The translations under genes were made by a program, and so were the position numbers. Positions 39,711 through 48,875 of a stretch of DNA of 64,000 nt are shown here, piece after piece. The notes below the pieces were generated by a model, which did no database searches, was not told the DNA's origin, and saw only the letters and a program-made list of their open reading frames with translations. Within the stretch, counting starts at the first letter, position 1. Every line of letters begins with the position of its first letter. Origin of the DNA: Streptomyces sp. NRRL WC-3626 (GTDB lineage: Bacteria; Actinomycetota; Actinomycetes; Streptomycetales; Streptomycetaceae); NCBI RefSeq assembly GCF_000718785.1, contig NZ_JOCA01000014.1:124001-188000 (forward strand), written 5' to 3'.

Positions 39711-40739
39711 TCAGCCGGGGACGGTGCATTCGAAGGCGTGCAGATAGGCGTTGACGGGGCGGATGTCGCCGATGACGAGGCCCGCGGCGGTCAGCCGGTC
39801 GACCATGCTCTGCCGGGTGTGCTTGGCGCCGCCGACGTTGAGGAGCAGCAGCAGGTCCATGGCGGTGGTGAACCGCATGGACGGGGTGTCGTCGACGAGG
39901 TTCTCGATGACGACGACACGGGCGCCGGGCCGGGCCGCCGCGCGGACGTTGGCCAGCACCCTGCGGGTGCTGTCGTCGTCCCACTCCAGGACGTTCTTGA
40001 TGATGTACACGTCCGCCTGGACGGGGACGTCCTCGCGGCAGTCCCCGGCCACGACCTGGACGCGGCCGGCGAGGGCGCCGCCCGCGCGAAGCCGGGGGTC
40101 GGCGTTCTCGACGACGCCGGGCAGATCGAGCAGGGTGCCGTGCAGATGGGGGTGCTTCTCCAGGAGGCTGGCCAGGACATGGCCCTGGCCGCCGCCGATG
40201 TCGATGACGGAGGAGGCGCCTTCCAGGTCGAGCAGCAGGGCGACGTCGCGTGCGGACTGCTCGCTGGAGGTCGTCATGGCCCGGTTGAACACATGGGCGG
40301 ACTCGGAGGCGGACTCGTTGAGGTAGGTGAAGAACTCCTGGTCGTACACGTCCTCGAAGACGTTGCGGCCGGAGCGGACCGCCTCGTCGAGCTGGGGCCA
40401 GACGTTCCAGGTCCACGGTTCGGTGCACCACAGGGCGATGTAGCGCAGGCTGTGCGGGTCGTCCTCGCGCAGCAGCCGGGACATCTCGGTGTGTTCGAAG
40501 GTGCCGTCGGGGTGCTCGGTGAAGACGCCCTGGCAGGACAGGGCCCGCAGGAGCCGCCGCAGGGTGTGCGGCTGGGTCTTCACCGACGCCGCCAGGTCGT
40601 CGACGGTCATGGGGGTGTCGTCCAGCGCGTCGGGCACGCCCAGGCGGACGGCCGCGCGTACGGCGGCGGCGCAGGCCGCCCCGAAAACGAGCTCCCGCAG
40701 CCGCATGGGCGGCGGGGGAGCCGGATCAACGGTGGTCAT
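39711..40739 (-). CDS. SAM-dependent O-methyltransferase, possible pigment tailoring enzyme
   Basis: The protein has 342 residues. An N-terminal winged-helix dimerisation domain (about residues 15-100) precedes a class I methyltransferase domain with VIDIGGGQGHVLASLL, the classical motif I of the TcmO/DmpM small-molecule O-methyltransferases. The catalytic-region motif is IIKNVLEWDDD where most have a His, so the general base is unclear. Methyltransferases sit beside some other spore-pigment clusters, so it may methylate the pigment. That is inferred from position only. Confidence 0.86.
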   Translation of the reverse strand: MTTVDPAPPPPMRLRELVFGAACAAAVRAAVRLGVPDALDDTPMTVDDLAASVKTQPHTLRRLLRALSCQGVFTEHPDGTFEHTEMSRLLREDDPHSLRYIALWCTEPWTWNVWPQLDEAVRSGRNVFEDVYDQEFFTYLNESASESAHVFNRAMTTSSEQSARDVALLLDLEGASSVIDIGGGQGHVLASLLEKHPHLHGTLLDLPGVVENADPRLRAGGALAGRVQVVAGDCREDVPVQADVYIIKNVLEWDDDSTRRVLANVRAAARPGARVVVIENLVDDTPSMRFTTAMDLLLLLNVGGAKHTRQSMVDRLTAAGLVIGDIRPVNAYLHAFECTVPG

Positions 40740-40798
40740 CCGTTGCCTCGCTTCTGCTGTCGTGCGGTCGGTGGGGGGGAGGAGCGGTGGTACGGGGG

Positions 40799-41860
40799 TC
40801 AGCACATGCCCGCGGGCTCGGAGAGGGTGCAGGCGTTGCCGCTGAACGTGTTGGTCCTGGCGGTGTCCCGGTTGGCCAGGTCGGCCGGGCTGTTGCCGGT
40901 GAGGAGGTTGTCCCGGATCTCGTTGCGCTCGCTGGGGACGCCGACGAGGCTCTTGAACAGGACGATGCCGCCGGAGAGCGGGGACGTGCCCTTGTTGCCC
41001 TCGACCCGGTTGTAGGCGACGAGCGTCTCCTCGGCGCCGGTCAGGACGATGCCGGAGCCCTGGAGGAAGGGCAGCCGGGGGGTCTTGGCGCAGTACTTGT
41101 TGTTGTCGTGGATGTGGTTGCGGGTGACGCTCAGGTGGCCGGCGCGGGGTGTGGACTCGTCGCCGACGACGAACACGGCGGCGCAGTTGCCGGTGGCCTC
41201 GTTGCGGTCGACGGTCAGGTTGCGCAGCCGGCGCACGGTGACGCCGACCCGGTTGCCGTCCGTCCGGTTGTGGCGGATCACGGTCCTCCGCGCGTCCCGG
41301 GCGCCTTCCTCGCTGTCGACGGTGTTGGCGACGAACAGTCCGGCGTCGCCGTTCTTCCGGGCGAGGTTGTGGGTGAGCGCGCTGCGTGTGGAGCGTTCCT
41401 CCGCGATGCCCCACTGGCCGTTCTTCTCCGCCACCACGCGCCTGACCGCCAGCCGGTCGGTGCCGGTGGCCCACAGCCCGTTCCTCGTGAACCCACGGAC
41501 CGTCAGGGACCGTACGGTGACGTCCTTCAGAGGCTTCTTGTCGGTGCCGGTCACGCAGATGCCGTTGCCGGCCTTGGCGCAGGCGCTCGACCCGGTCTTC
41601 GCGGCGGGCGTCAGGACGGTGACGGCGGCGCTGTGGCCGCGCAGGGTCACGCCCGATTTCCTGACGGTGACACTCTGCTTGTAGGTGCCGGGCGCGAGCA
41701 GGACGGTGTCCCCCGCCTTCGCGGCGTCCAGCGCCTTCTGGATCGACTGGCCGGGCTGCACCCGGTGCACGGTCGGGTGGTGGGCCGACGGGGCCGCACC
41801 GAGACCCGCGGCCACGGCGGCTGCCGTACAGGCCAGGAGGGCGATGTGTCGTTTGTTCAT
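40799..41860 (-). CDS. Secreted right-handed parallel beta-helix protein
   Basis: The protein has 353 residues. A signal peptide (about residues 1-25) precedes a PQSIQKALDAAKAGDTV opening, typical of NosD/pectate-lyase-like beta helices. Repeated rungs carry Asn ladders (VTRNHIHDNNKY, VAYNRVEGNKG, NEIRDNLLTGNS). Six or so cysteines may form disulfides. No pectate-lyase catalytic residues are obvious. It may bind or modify polysaccharide outside the cell. The ATG at 41860 is followed directly by the signal peptide. Confidence 0.83.
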   Translation of the reverse strand: MNKRHIALLACTAAAVAAGLGAAPSAHHPTVHRVQPGQSIQKALDAAKAGDTVLLAPGTYKQSVTVRKSGVTLRGHSAAVTVLTPAAKTGSSACAKAGNGICVTGTDKKPLKDVTVRSLTVRGFTRNGLWATGTDRLAVRRVVAEKNGQWGIAEERSTRSALTHNLARKNGDAGLFVANTVDSEEGARDARRTVIRHNRTDGNRVGVTVRRLRNLTVDRNEATGNCAAVFVVGDESTPRAGHLSVTRNHIHDNNKYCAKTPRLPFLQGSGIVLTGAEETLVAYNRVEGNKGTSPLSGGIVLFKSLVGVPSERNEIRDNLLTGNSPADLANRDTARTNTFSGNACTLSEPAGMC

Positions 41861-41931
41861 GAGCCGAAGCTATGAGCGGGGGTTGGGGCCCGCCACCGGT
41901 GATCGCCCAGGCGGGCTGAGCCACCCGTCCG

Positions 41932-41947
41932 CCGGGTGATCACCCGG
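41932..41947. promoter_or_regulatory. Perfect 16-bp palindrome upstream of the beta-helix gene
   Basis: CCGGGTGATCACCCGG lies 72 bases before the beta-helix start codon. An imperfect second copy of its half (CCGGTGATC) occurs at 41896-41904, about 36 bases away. It may be an operator or a small hairpin. Confidence 0.45.
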
Positions 41948-41960
41948 TCGGCTCATCCCT

Positions 41961-42002
41961 CGGGGACGACGGCGGGCGCGCGGGTGGCCGCCGTCGTCCC
42001 CG
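41961..42002 (-). terminator. Terminator of the MFS transporter gene
   Basis: A perfect 15-base stem (41961-41975 with 41988-42002) around 12 bases lies 12 bases past the stop of the MFS gene on the minus strand. Confidence 0.75.
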
Positions 42003-42013
42003 GGGGTCGTGGT

Positions 42014-43645
42014 TCAGCCGACCGGAGTCACCGGGTCCTTGCCCGCCGGTGACGTGCCGTCGGATTCCAGCGGGGCGCCGGCGGACTCCTCGGCGAGGCG
42101 CTCCATGCCGCTGGTGGTCTTCAGCGGCTTCTCCTTGAGGAACACGACGGCGACGAGGGCGAGCACCGCGAACGGCGTGGCGACGAGGAACAGGTCGGCG
42201 GTGGCGACGGCGTAGGCGTGCTCGACGATGCCCCGCATCGGCTCGGGCAGCGTGGACATGTCCGGGACGCTGCTCTCTGTGGAGCTCCCTCCGCCCGGCA
42301 CCGTGATGCCGGCGTCCTCGAGGCCCTTGGCCGTCTCGCCGGCGACCCGGTTGGCCAGGATCGCGCCGAGGACGCTGACGCCGATGGTGCCGCCCATGCT
42401 GCGGAAGAAGGACAGCACGGAGGTCGCGGCGCCGAGGTCGGCGGCGGCCACGTCGTTCTGCGCGGCGAGGACCAGGTTCTGCATCAGCATGCCGACGCCG
42501 GTGCCGAGGACCGCCATGTAGACGCTGAGCAGGCCGAAGTGCGTGTCGGCGTCGATCGTGGACAGCAGCGCGAGGCCGACGGCCATGACGACCCCGCCCG
42601 CCACCAGGTACCGCTTCCACTTGCCGGTCTTGCTGATCACCTGTCCGGCGACGGTGGACGACACCAGCAGGCCGAGGATCATGGGCAGGCTCATCAGACC
42701 GGCGACGGTCGGCGACTTGCCGAGGGAGATCTGGAAGTACTGCGAGAGGAAGACGGTTCCGCCGAACATGGCGACACCGACCAGGAGGCTGGCGACGGTG
42801 GTCAGGGTGACCGTGCGGTTCCTGAAGATGTCGAGCGGGATGACCGGCTCGGGCGTACGGGCCTCGACGAAGACCGCGGCGGCCAGCACGACCACGCCAC
42901 CGCCGGCGAGGGCGGCGGTCTGCCAGGAGGCCCAGTCGAACTCGGTGCCCGCCAGGGACACCCAGATGAGCAGCGCGCAGACGCCGGCGACGATCAGGAA
43001 GGCGCCGAGCCAGTCGATGCGCACCTCGCGCCGGGTGGTCGGCAGCCGCAGGGTGCGCTGCAGCAGGGCGATGGCGAGCAGCGCGAACGGCACGCCGATG
43101 AAGAAGCACCAGCGCCAGCCCAGCCAGGAGGTGTCGACCAGCACACCGCCGACCAGCGGTCCGGCCACGGTGCCCACGGCGAAGACGGCACCGAACATGC
43201 CGGCGTACTTGCCCAGCTGACGGGGCGGGATGACGGAGGCCATCACGACCTGCGCGAGGGCGGTCAGACCACCGGCGCCGATGCCCTGGACGACCCGGCT
43301 GAAGATCAGCAGGCCGACGCCGTGGGAGAAGCCGGCCAGCAGCGAGCCGACGACGAACATGCCCAGCGACAGCTGGAGCAGGAGCTTCTTGTTGAAGAGG
43401 TCGGACAGCTTGCCCCACAGGGGCACCGTCGCGGTCATCGCCAGCAGTTCGGAGGTGACGACCCAGGTGTACGAGGACTGGCTGGCGTCCAGGTCGGCGA
43501 TGATCGTCGGCAGTGCGTTGGCCACGACGGTGCCGGCCAGGATCGCGACGAACATGCCGGCCATCAGGCCGGACATGGCCTGGAGTATCTGCCGTTGGGT
43601 CATGGAGGTGGGGGGCGCGTCGGCGGGCGCCACGGGTGAGCTCAC
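42014..43645 (-). CDS. MFS drug exporter, DHA2 (EmrB/QacA) family
   Basis: The protein has 543 residues with 14 predicted membrane helices. Motif A (GKLSDLFNKKLLL), motif C (GAVFAVGTVAGPLVGGVL) and the RVVQGIGAGG segment are those of DHA2 proton-coupled exporters. The C-terminal tail after the last helix is long and polar. It lies 108 bases downstream of a TetR gene on the same strand, which probably represses it. The substrate is unknown. The start is GTG at 43645 with a GAAAGAG site. Confidence 0.92.
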   Translation of the reverse strand: MSSPVAPADAPPTSMTQRQILQAMSGLMAGMFVAILAGTVVANALPTIIADLDASQSSYTWVVTSELLAMTATVPLWGKLSDLFNKKLLLQLSLGMFVVGSLLAGFSHGVGLLIFSRVVQGIGAGGLTALAQVVMASVIPPRQLGKYAGMFGAVFAVGTVAGPLVGGVLVDTSWLGWRWCFFIGVPFALLAIALLQRTLRLPTTRREVRIDWLGAFLIVAGVCALLIWVSLAGTEFDWASWQTAALAGGGVVVLAAAVFVEARTPEPVIPLDIFRNRTVTLTTVASLLVGVAMFGGTVFLSQYFQISLGKSPTVAGLMSLPMILGLLVSSTVAGQVISKTGKWKRYLVAGGVVMAVGLALLSTIDADTHFGLLSVYMAVLGTGVGMLMQNLVLAAQNDVAAADLGAATSVLSFFRSMGGTIGVSVLGAILANRVAGETAKGLEDAGITVPGGGSSTESSVPDMSTLPEPMRGIVEHAYAVATADLFLVATPFAVLALVAVVFLKEKPLKTTSGMERLAEESAGAPLESDGTSPAGKDPVTPVG

Positions 43646-43753
43646 GGGATCTCTTTCAGGTGATGGTCGTACGGTCGCACGCGCGGGACGGGCACCGGGA
43701 AACTGCGCACGCGTGGGCGTGGAACGGTCAGTGGGGCGTCGGCCGCGACGGGC

Positions 43754-44425
43754 TCACGCGGGGGGAGCCGGAAGTCCGGCGGCGAGGAGGTCGAACACCT
43801 CCTGGAACACCTCGAGGTAGGCGGCTTCCTCCTGCCGGGCGTACCAGTGCTCCACGCTGGTGCGCACCGCGGTGCCCGCCACCGCGGCCAGCAGCCGCGG
43901 GTACAGGTCGAGCGCACCGCGCCGTTCCTCGTCGGTCGCGCCGGCGGGCGGGGGCGCGGACGCCGTCGGCCCGCCGGCGCGGATGCGCGCGGCGATGGCC
44001 TCGGCCAGTCCCGTCTCGTCCGCCATGTGCTCGCCCAGCGTGCGGACCAGCAGATGCGGTGAGGCGTGCAGCACTCGGGCGTGCAGCCGCCACAGTTCGT
44101 GCTGCTGCTCCGCCTCGGCGAGTTCGGCCGCCATGGCCTCGCGCAGGGCCCGCAGCGGGGTGTGCTCGGCCGGCGCGTCGAGTACGGCCTGCCGTATCCG
44201 CTCGCCCGCCTCCGCGTCGATCACCACGAAGGCGTCGTCGCGGGTGTCGAAGTAGTTGAAGAAGGTCCGTACGGACACCCCGGCCGCCGCGCTGATCGCC
44301 TCGACGGTGACCTTCTCGGCCCCGTGTTCGGCGGCCAGCCGTACGGCGGCCTCGGCGAGGGCGGCACGCGTCGCGCGCTTCTTCCGCTCCCGCAGCCCGC
44401 CCTGTGGGGCACCCTTCTCCGACAT
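43754..44425 (-). CDS. TetR family regulator of the MFS exporter
   Basis: The protein has 223 residues. The helix-turn-helix (VTVEAISAAAGVSVRTFFNYFDTRDDAF, about residues 38-62) is standard TetR. The C-terminal ligand domain is variable and rich in Ala/His. The ATG at 44425 was chosen because a TACCAT -10 box ends 7 bases upstream. Translation is therefore probably leaderless. The in-frame ATGs at 44434 and 44443 fall inside the operator. Confidence 0.87.
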   Translation of the reverse strand: MSEKGAPQGGLRERKKRATRAALAEAAVRLAAEHGAEKVTVEAISAAAGVSVRTFFNYFDTRDDAFVVIDAEAGERIRQAVLDAPAEHTPLRALREAMAAELAEAEQQHELWRLHARVLHASPHLLVRTLGEHMADETGLAEAIAARIRAGGPTASAPPPAGATDEERRGALDLYPRLLAAVAGTAVRTSVEHWYARQEEAAYLEVFQEVFDLLAAGLPAPPA

Positions 44426-44428
44426 GCC

Positions 44429-44460
44429 TTGCATGGTATGCAAAGATGCACGTCATGCAA
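44429..44460 (-). promoter_or_regulatory. TetR promoter with overlapping operator
   Basis: TTGCAT (44455-44460, minus strand) and TACCAT are 16 bases apart. The perfect palindrome TTGCATGGTATGCAA (44429-44443) covers the -10 box. Further TGCA repeats lie beside it. Binding would block RNA polymerase, so autorepression of the TetR-MFS operon is inferred. Confidence 0.7.
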
Positions 44461-44462
44461 AA

Positions 44463-45314
44463 TTACCGTCCGGTACCGGAATCGGCCCGGCGGGCGGCCG
44501 CGCGGGCGGCGCGCGCCACGGGCAGATAGCGCAGACGCTCGGGCAGCGGCGGCACCACGGTGCGTACGACGGCGCCGAGCCGGCGCAGCCGGCGTTCCTG
44601 CCGGGGTGTCCAGGTCACGCCCAGGCGGTCGCGGGCGGCGGGCGGAAGCAGGCCGGCGGTGAGGAAGACCTGCAGCCGGGTGAAGAGCGGGCACAGCAGC
44701 GGCCAGAGACGGCGCGGCAGCGGGCCGGGCGGCGGCGGAAGCGGCCGGTGCGGGTCGAGCAGTTCGCCGGCCACGACCGTCCGTTCCAGTTCACGGGCGA
44801 CCGTCGTGTCGAAGTAGCGCCAGTACGCCTCGGGTGTCGGGGGCATGTCGCGGTCGTCGATGCCGAGGATGCGGCCGAGGTGCAGCAGTTCGCCGTAGAG
44901 CCTGCGTTCGTCCTCGGGCGTGAAGGGGCGGTCGAGGTAGCGGGCGGCGCGCAGGAAGACGGGGTAGGCGGTGGCGTGCACCCAGGCGTAGTGGGCGGGG
45001 GTCAGGGCGCTGTAGGGGCGGCCGTGGCGGTCGGTGCCGCTGATGTGCCGGTGCAGTGCCCGGAGCCGGCGGCCCTCCTCGATCGCGCGGTCGCCGCCGT
45101 AGACCCACAGCTGGAGCGATTCCAGGGAGCGGGCGGCGCGGCCCCAGGGGTCGGTGCGGAAGACCGAGTGGTCGTCGACGCCCGCGCCGACGGCGGGGTG
45201 GGCGACCTGGAGGACGGTGGCGGCGGGCAGCGACAGCAGCAGCCGTACGTCTCCCGCGATGTCCCACAGGACGGTCCCGGGTGCGAGCGGTTCCGGTGCG
45301 GTCCGGGGGGTCAT
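44463..45314 (-). CDS. Oxygenase MpaB family protein (DUF2236)
   Basis: The protein has 283 residues. The DUF2236/MpaB fold is recognised from LLSLPAATVLQVAHPAVGAGV near the start, the HRHISGTDRHGRPYSAL segment, the AWVHATAYPVFL helix and the WRYFDTTVA segment. Related proteins include a latex-clearing rubber oxygenase and fungal MpaB, which are heme or metal oxygenases. Streptomyces members are mostly uncharacterised. Its stop codon lies 3 bases from the -35 of the TetR promoter on the same strand, so some readthrough into tetR is possible. Confidence 0.85.
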   Translation of the reverse strand: MTPRTAPEPLAPGTVLWDIAGDVRLLLSLPAATVLQVAHPAVGAGVDDHSVFRTDPWGRAARSLESLQLWVYGGDRAIEEGRRLRALHRHISGTDRHGRPYSALTPAHYAWVHATAYPVFLRAARYLDRPFTPEDERRLYGELLHLGRILGIDDRDMPPTPEAYWRYFDTTVARELERTVVAGELLDPHRPLPPPPGPLPRRLWPLLCPLFTRLQVFLTAGLLPPAARDRLGVTWTPRQERRLRRLGAVVRTVVPPLPERLRYLPVARAARAAARRADSGTGR

Positions 45315-45422
45315 GTCGGGGCGCTCCCTCCGTCGAGGGCGACGTCTCCATTCTCCGCCGGCGGGGCCCGCGCGACACGTCGCGCGTATCCACCGCGGCC
45401 GTGCTCTGGATTTCGAAGATCC

Positions 45423-45442
45423 GGTTCCCGTTCAATGGGACC
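45423..45442. promoter_or_regulatory. Imperfect inverted repeat upstream of pobA
   Basis: GGTTCCCGTTCAATGGGACC resembles IclR-family operators, which control pobA genes in many bacteria. It lies 70 bases before the pobA start. No IclR gene is in the window. Confidence 0.4.
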
Positions 45443-45510
45443 GTCCGTCGTCACCCGGCGCGGACCGGCGCCGGACCCGTGCCAGCCCGTCGGCCGTCGA
45501 AGGAGACGAC

Positions 45511-46683
45511 ATGCCCGTGCGCACCCGAGTCGCCGTCATCGGAGCGGGGCCGGCCGGCCTGCTGCTGTCCCATCTGCTCGGCCGCCACGGCATCGAGTCG
45601 GTCGTCGTCGACTCCCGGAGCCGGGCGGAGATCGAGACGACCATCCGGGCCGGCGTCCTCGAGCAGGGCACCGTCGAGATCCTGAGCGGTTCCGGGGCCT
45701 CGGACCGTGTCCTCACCGCCGGGCACCGGCACGAGGGCATCGAGCTGCGCTTCGACGGCGAGGGCCACCGGATCGACTTCACGGGCAGTGTCGGCCGGGC
45801 GGTGTGGCTCTATCCGCAGCACGAGGTGCTCAAGGACCTGATCGCCGCGCGCCTCACGGCCGGCCAGGATCTGCGCTTCGGGGTGACCGCCGAGCGTGTG
45901 GAGGGCGCGGAGACGGACCGGCCGCGCGTGCTGGCCCGGGACGCCGGGGGCCACGCCGTCGAGATCGAGGCCGATGTCGTCGTCGGCGCGGACGGCTCCC
46001 GCAGCGTGGTCCGCGAGACGGTCACCGGCGCGTACGGCGGCTCCTTCCGGGAGTATCCGTTCGCCTGGTTCGGCATCCTGTGCGAGGCGCCGCCCAGCTC
46101 CGAGGAGCTGATCTACAGCAACTCGCCGGACGGCTTCGCGCTGATCAGCCGGCGCGGTCCGGGTGTACAGCGCATGTACTTCCAGTGCGACCCGGGGACC
46201 GACGCCGAGGCGTACACCGAGGAGCGGCTGTGGGAGATCCTGCGGTCCCGCGTCCCCGGCGTCACCCTCAACGAGGGCCCCGTCTTCCAGCGGGACGTGC
46301 TCCGTTTCCGCAGCTTCGTGGCGCACGAGATGCGCCGGGGCCGGGTCGTGCTCGTCGGCGACGCGGCCCACACGGTGCCGCCCACCGGCGCCAAGGGCAT
46401 GAACCTCGCGGTCGCCGACGTCGTCGTCCTCACCGAGGCGCTGCGCGCCCTGCTGCTCGACGGCGACGAGTCGTTGTTCGGCGCGTTCTCCGACACGGCC
46501 CGGCGGCGCGTCTGGAAGGCGCAGCACTTCTCCTGGTGGATGACGAGCATGCTGCACCGGCAGCCCGGGGCGAGCGACTTCGACCATGGGCGCCAGCTCG
46601 GCGAACTGCGCTCGGTCGTCGAGTCGGCCGCCGGCCGCGCCTACCTCGCCGAGGGCTACACCGGCTGGCCGCTCGCCCGGTGA
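45511..46683 (+). CDS. pobA: 4-hydroxybenzoate 3-monooxygenase
   Basis: The protein has 390 residues, the usual PobA length. The FAD-binding VAVIGAGPAGLLLSHLL motif opens it. The substrate-binding region includes YPQHEVLKDL and the second FAD motif GDAAHTVPPTGAKGMNLA. It hydroxylates 4-hydroxybenzoate to protocatechuate with NADPH and oxygen, feeding the beta-ketoadipate pathway. The ATG at 45511 has a strong AAGGAGA site. The convergent LysR gene ends 6 bases away, and no other aromatic-degradation gene is adjacent. Confidence 0.92.
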   Translation: MPVRTRVAVIGAGPAGLLLSHLLGRHGIESVVVDSRSRAEIETTIRAGVLEQGTVEILSGSGASDRVLTAGHRHEGIELRFDGEGHRIDFTGSVGRAVWLYPQHEVLKDLIAARLTAGQDLRFGVTAERVEGAETDRPRVLARDAGGHAVEIEADVVVGADGSRSVVRETVTGAYGGSFREYPFAWFGILCEAPPSSEELIYSNSPDGFALISRRGPGVQRMYFQCDPGTDAEAYTEERLWEILRSRVPGVTLNEGPVFQRDVLRFRSFVAHEMRRGRVVLVGDAAHTVPPTGAKGMNLAVADVVVLTEALRALLLDGDESLFGAFSDTARRRVWKAQHFSWWMTSMLHRQPGASDFDHGRQLGELRSVVESAAGRAYLAEGYTGWPLAR

Positions 46684-46689
46684 CCCCTC

Positions 46690-47595
46690 TCAGGCGTCAC
46701 CGGCCGCCGCGCGGAGGGCGTCCAGCACCGGGCGGATCAGCGGATGGTCCTCTGCGCCCCGGCGTACGGCGGCGAAGACGCGGCGGGTCGGGGCCGTACC
46801 GTCGACCGGGCGGACGACCACACCCGTGAGGTCCATGCCGCGCAGCGCCGAACGCGGGACCAGGGCCACGCCCACGTCCGCGGAGGCGAGGGCGACCACC
46901 GCGCGGAAGTCGTCCGAGGAGTGCTCCAGCCGTGGCTGGAAGCCCGCGCTCTCGCACGCCAGCACGACCACGTCGTGACAGGGGTTGCCGGGGTACGGTC
47001 CGATCCACGGGTCCTTGGCCAGCTCGGCGAGCGGCACCTCGGCGGTGTCGGCCAGCCGGTGGGTGACGGGGACGACGGCGTCGAAGGGCTCGGCGTACAG
47101 CGGTACGTGGGACAGTCGCGGATCGTCGGCGGGCGGCGCCCCGCGGTACTCGACCGCCACGGCGACGTCGACCTGCCGGTCCAGGACCATCGGCAGGCTG
47201 GCATCGCCCTCGGCGTCCTGGACCCGGATACGGATACCGGGCGCCACCGCGGCGAGGCGGGCCACGGCGGGAGCGACGACCTGGGCGATGCCGGTGGCGA
47301 ACGCGGCCACCGTGACCGTGCCGGACTCCCCCGACCCGTAGGCGGCCAGTTCGGCCTCGGCCCGCTCCAGCTGGGCGAGGACCACGTTGGTGTGGCTGAG
47401 CAGGATCTCCCCGGCCGGGGTCAGCCGTACGCCCTTGGCGCCGCGCTCGACGAGACGGTGGCCGGTCTCCTGCTCCAGGGCGGCCAGCTGCTGGGAGACC
47501 GCCGAGGGGGTGAGATACAGCGCGGCGGCCGCCGCCGTGACCGTACGGTGGTCCGCCACCGCACGGAGGATGTGGAGCCGCCGCGCTTCGATCAT
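46690..47595 (-). CDS. LysR family transcriptional regulator
   Basis: The protein has 301 residues. The N-terminal helix-turn-helix (RTVTAAAAALYLTPSAVSQQLAALE) and the two-lobed substrate-binding domain are complete. The ATG at 47595 lies 7 bases after a GACAAT -10-like box, so the mRNA may be leaderless. TGAGA-N7-TCTCA (47595-47611) overlaps the start and is a likely LysR box for autoregulation. The target genes are not evident. The adjacent kbl gene lies downstream of it in the opposite sense of control and is not divergently arranged. Confidence 0.88.
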   Translation of the reverse strand: MIEARRLHILRAVADHRTVTAAAAALYLTPSAVSQQLAALEQETGHRLVERGAKGVRLTPAGEILLSHTNVVLAQLERAEAELAAYGSGESGTVTVAAFATGIAQVVAPAVARLAAVAPGIRIRVQDAEGDASLPMVLDRQVDVAVAVEYRGAPPADDPRLSHVPLYAEPFDAVVPVTHRLADTAEVPLAELAKDPWIGPYPGNPCHDVVVLACESAGFQPRLEHSSDDFRAVVALASADVGVALVPRSALRGMDLTGVVVRPVDGTAPTRRVFAAVRRGAEDHPLIRPVLDALRAAAGDA

Positions 47596-47611
47596 GAGAT
47601 CGATTGTCTCA
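47595..47611. promoter_or_regulatory. LysR box at the start of the LysR gene
   Basis: TGAGATCGATTGTCTCA has perfect 5-base arms and the T-N11-A layout of LysR sites. It covers the -10 to start codon region of the regulator gene. Confidence 0.5.
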
Positions 47612-47647
47612 AATGCGGATTGCCTTGAATCCGGGGGTGTGCTCCGG

Positions 47648-48847
47648 TCAGCCGTCGAGCTCCGCCCGTGCCGCCACGAAGGCGTCCACCGCGCGGTTCA
47701 CGTCCTCGGTGGAGTGCGCGGCGGACAGCTGGACGCGGATACGGGCCCGGTCCTGCGGCACCACCGGGTAGGAGAAGCCGATCACGTACACCCCGCGCTC
47801 CAGCAGCAGCTCGGCCATCCGGCCCGCCTCCGACGCGTCGCCGATCATCACCGGGGCGATGGCGTGGTCGCCGGGGAGGATGTCGAAGCCCTCCTCGGTC
47901 ATCCGGCGGCGGAACAGGGCGGTGTTGTCGGCGAGCCGCACGCGCAGGTCGTCGGCCGATTCCAGCAGGTCGAGAACCTTCAGGGAGGCGGCGGCGATCA
48001 CCGGGGCGAGGGTGTTGGAGAACAGGTACGGGCGGGAGCGCTGGCGCAGCAGGGCGACGATCTCCGCGCGGGCGGCGACATAGCCGCCGGACGCGCCGCC
48101 GAGCGCCTTGCCGAGGGTGCCGGTGATGATGTCGACCCGGTCCATGACGCCGTGCAGTTCGGGCGTACCGCGCCCGCCGGGGCCGACGAAGCCGACGGCG
48201 TGCGAGTCGTCGACCATGACCATGGCGCCGTGCCGGTCGGCGAGGTCGCAGATCTCGGCCAGCGGGGCGACGTAGCCGTCCATGGAGAAGACGCCGTCGG
48301 TGACGATCAGCGTACGGCGCGCACCGCCCTGCGCCGCCTCCTTCAGCTGCCGCTCGAGGTCGGCCATGTCGCGGTTGGCGTAGCGGAGGCGGCGGGCCTT
48401 GGACAGCCGGATGCCGTCGATGATGGACGCGTGGTTCAGCGCGTCGGAGATCACCGCGTCCTCGGGGCCGAGCAGTGTCTCGAAGACACCGCCGTTGGCG
48501 TCGAAGCAGGAGGAGTAGAGGATCGTGTCCTCCTGACCGAGGAACGCCGACAGGCGCGCCTCCAGCTCCTTGTGCACCTCCTGGGTGCCGCAGATGAATC
48601 GTACGGACGCCATGCCGTAGCCCCAGCGGTCGAGGGCCTCGTGGGCGGCGGCGATCACCTCGGGGTGGTCGGCGAGGCCGAGGTAGTTGTTGGCGCAGAA
48701 GTTGAGGACCTCGCCGGGGCGTCCGCCGGCGGTGACGTTCACCGTCGCCGACTGCGGGGTGCCGATGACCCGCTCGGGCTTGTGCAGTCCGGCGGCGCGG
48801 ATCTCGTCGAGGGTGGCGCGCAGGTCGTCACGCACGGAGTCGAACAT
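47648..48847 (-). CDS. kbl: Glycine C-acetyltransferase (2-amino-3-ketobutyrate CoA ligase)
   Basis: The protein has 399 residues, as in E. coli Kbl (398). It is a PLP fold-type I alpha-oxoamine synthase. The PLP lysine is in [17 protein letters not shown] (about residue 245), and the cofactor-contact regions [10 protein letters not shown] and [12 protein letters not shown] are present. It cleaves 2-amino-3-ketobutyrate with CoA into glycine and acetyl-CoA. It follows tdh by 28 bases and is read from the same operon. The ATG at 48847 has an AGGAG site. Confidence 0.95.
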   Translation of the reverse strand: MFDSVRDDLRATLDEIRAAGLHKPERVIGTPQSATVNVTAGGRPGEVLNFCANNYLGLADHPEVIAAAHEALDRWGYGMASVRFICGTQEVHKELEARLSAFLGQEDTILYSSCFDANGGVFETLLGPEDAVISDALNHASIIDGIRLSKARRLRYANRDMADLERQLKEAAQGGARRTLIVTDGVFSMDGYVAPLAEICDLADRHGAMVMVDDSHAVGFVGPGGRGTPELHGVMDRVDIITGTLGKALGGASGGYVAARAEIVALLRQRSRPYLFSNTLAPVIAAASLKVLDLLESADDLRVRLADNTALFRRRMTEEGFDILPGDHAIAPVMIGDASEAGRMAELLLERGVYVIGFSYPVVPQDRARIRVQLSAAHSTEDVNRAVDAFVAARAELDG

Positions 48848-48875
48848 TCGGAAGGCTCCTAGGGATACAGATGGC

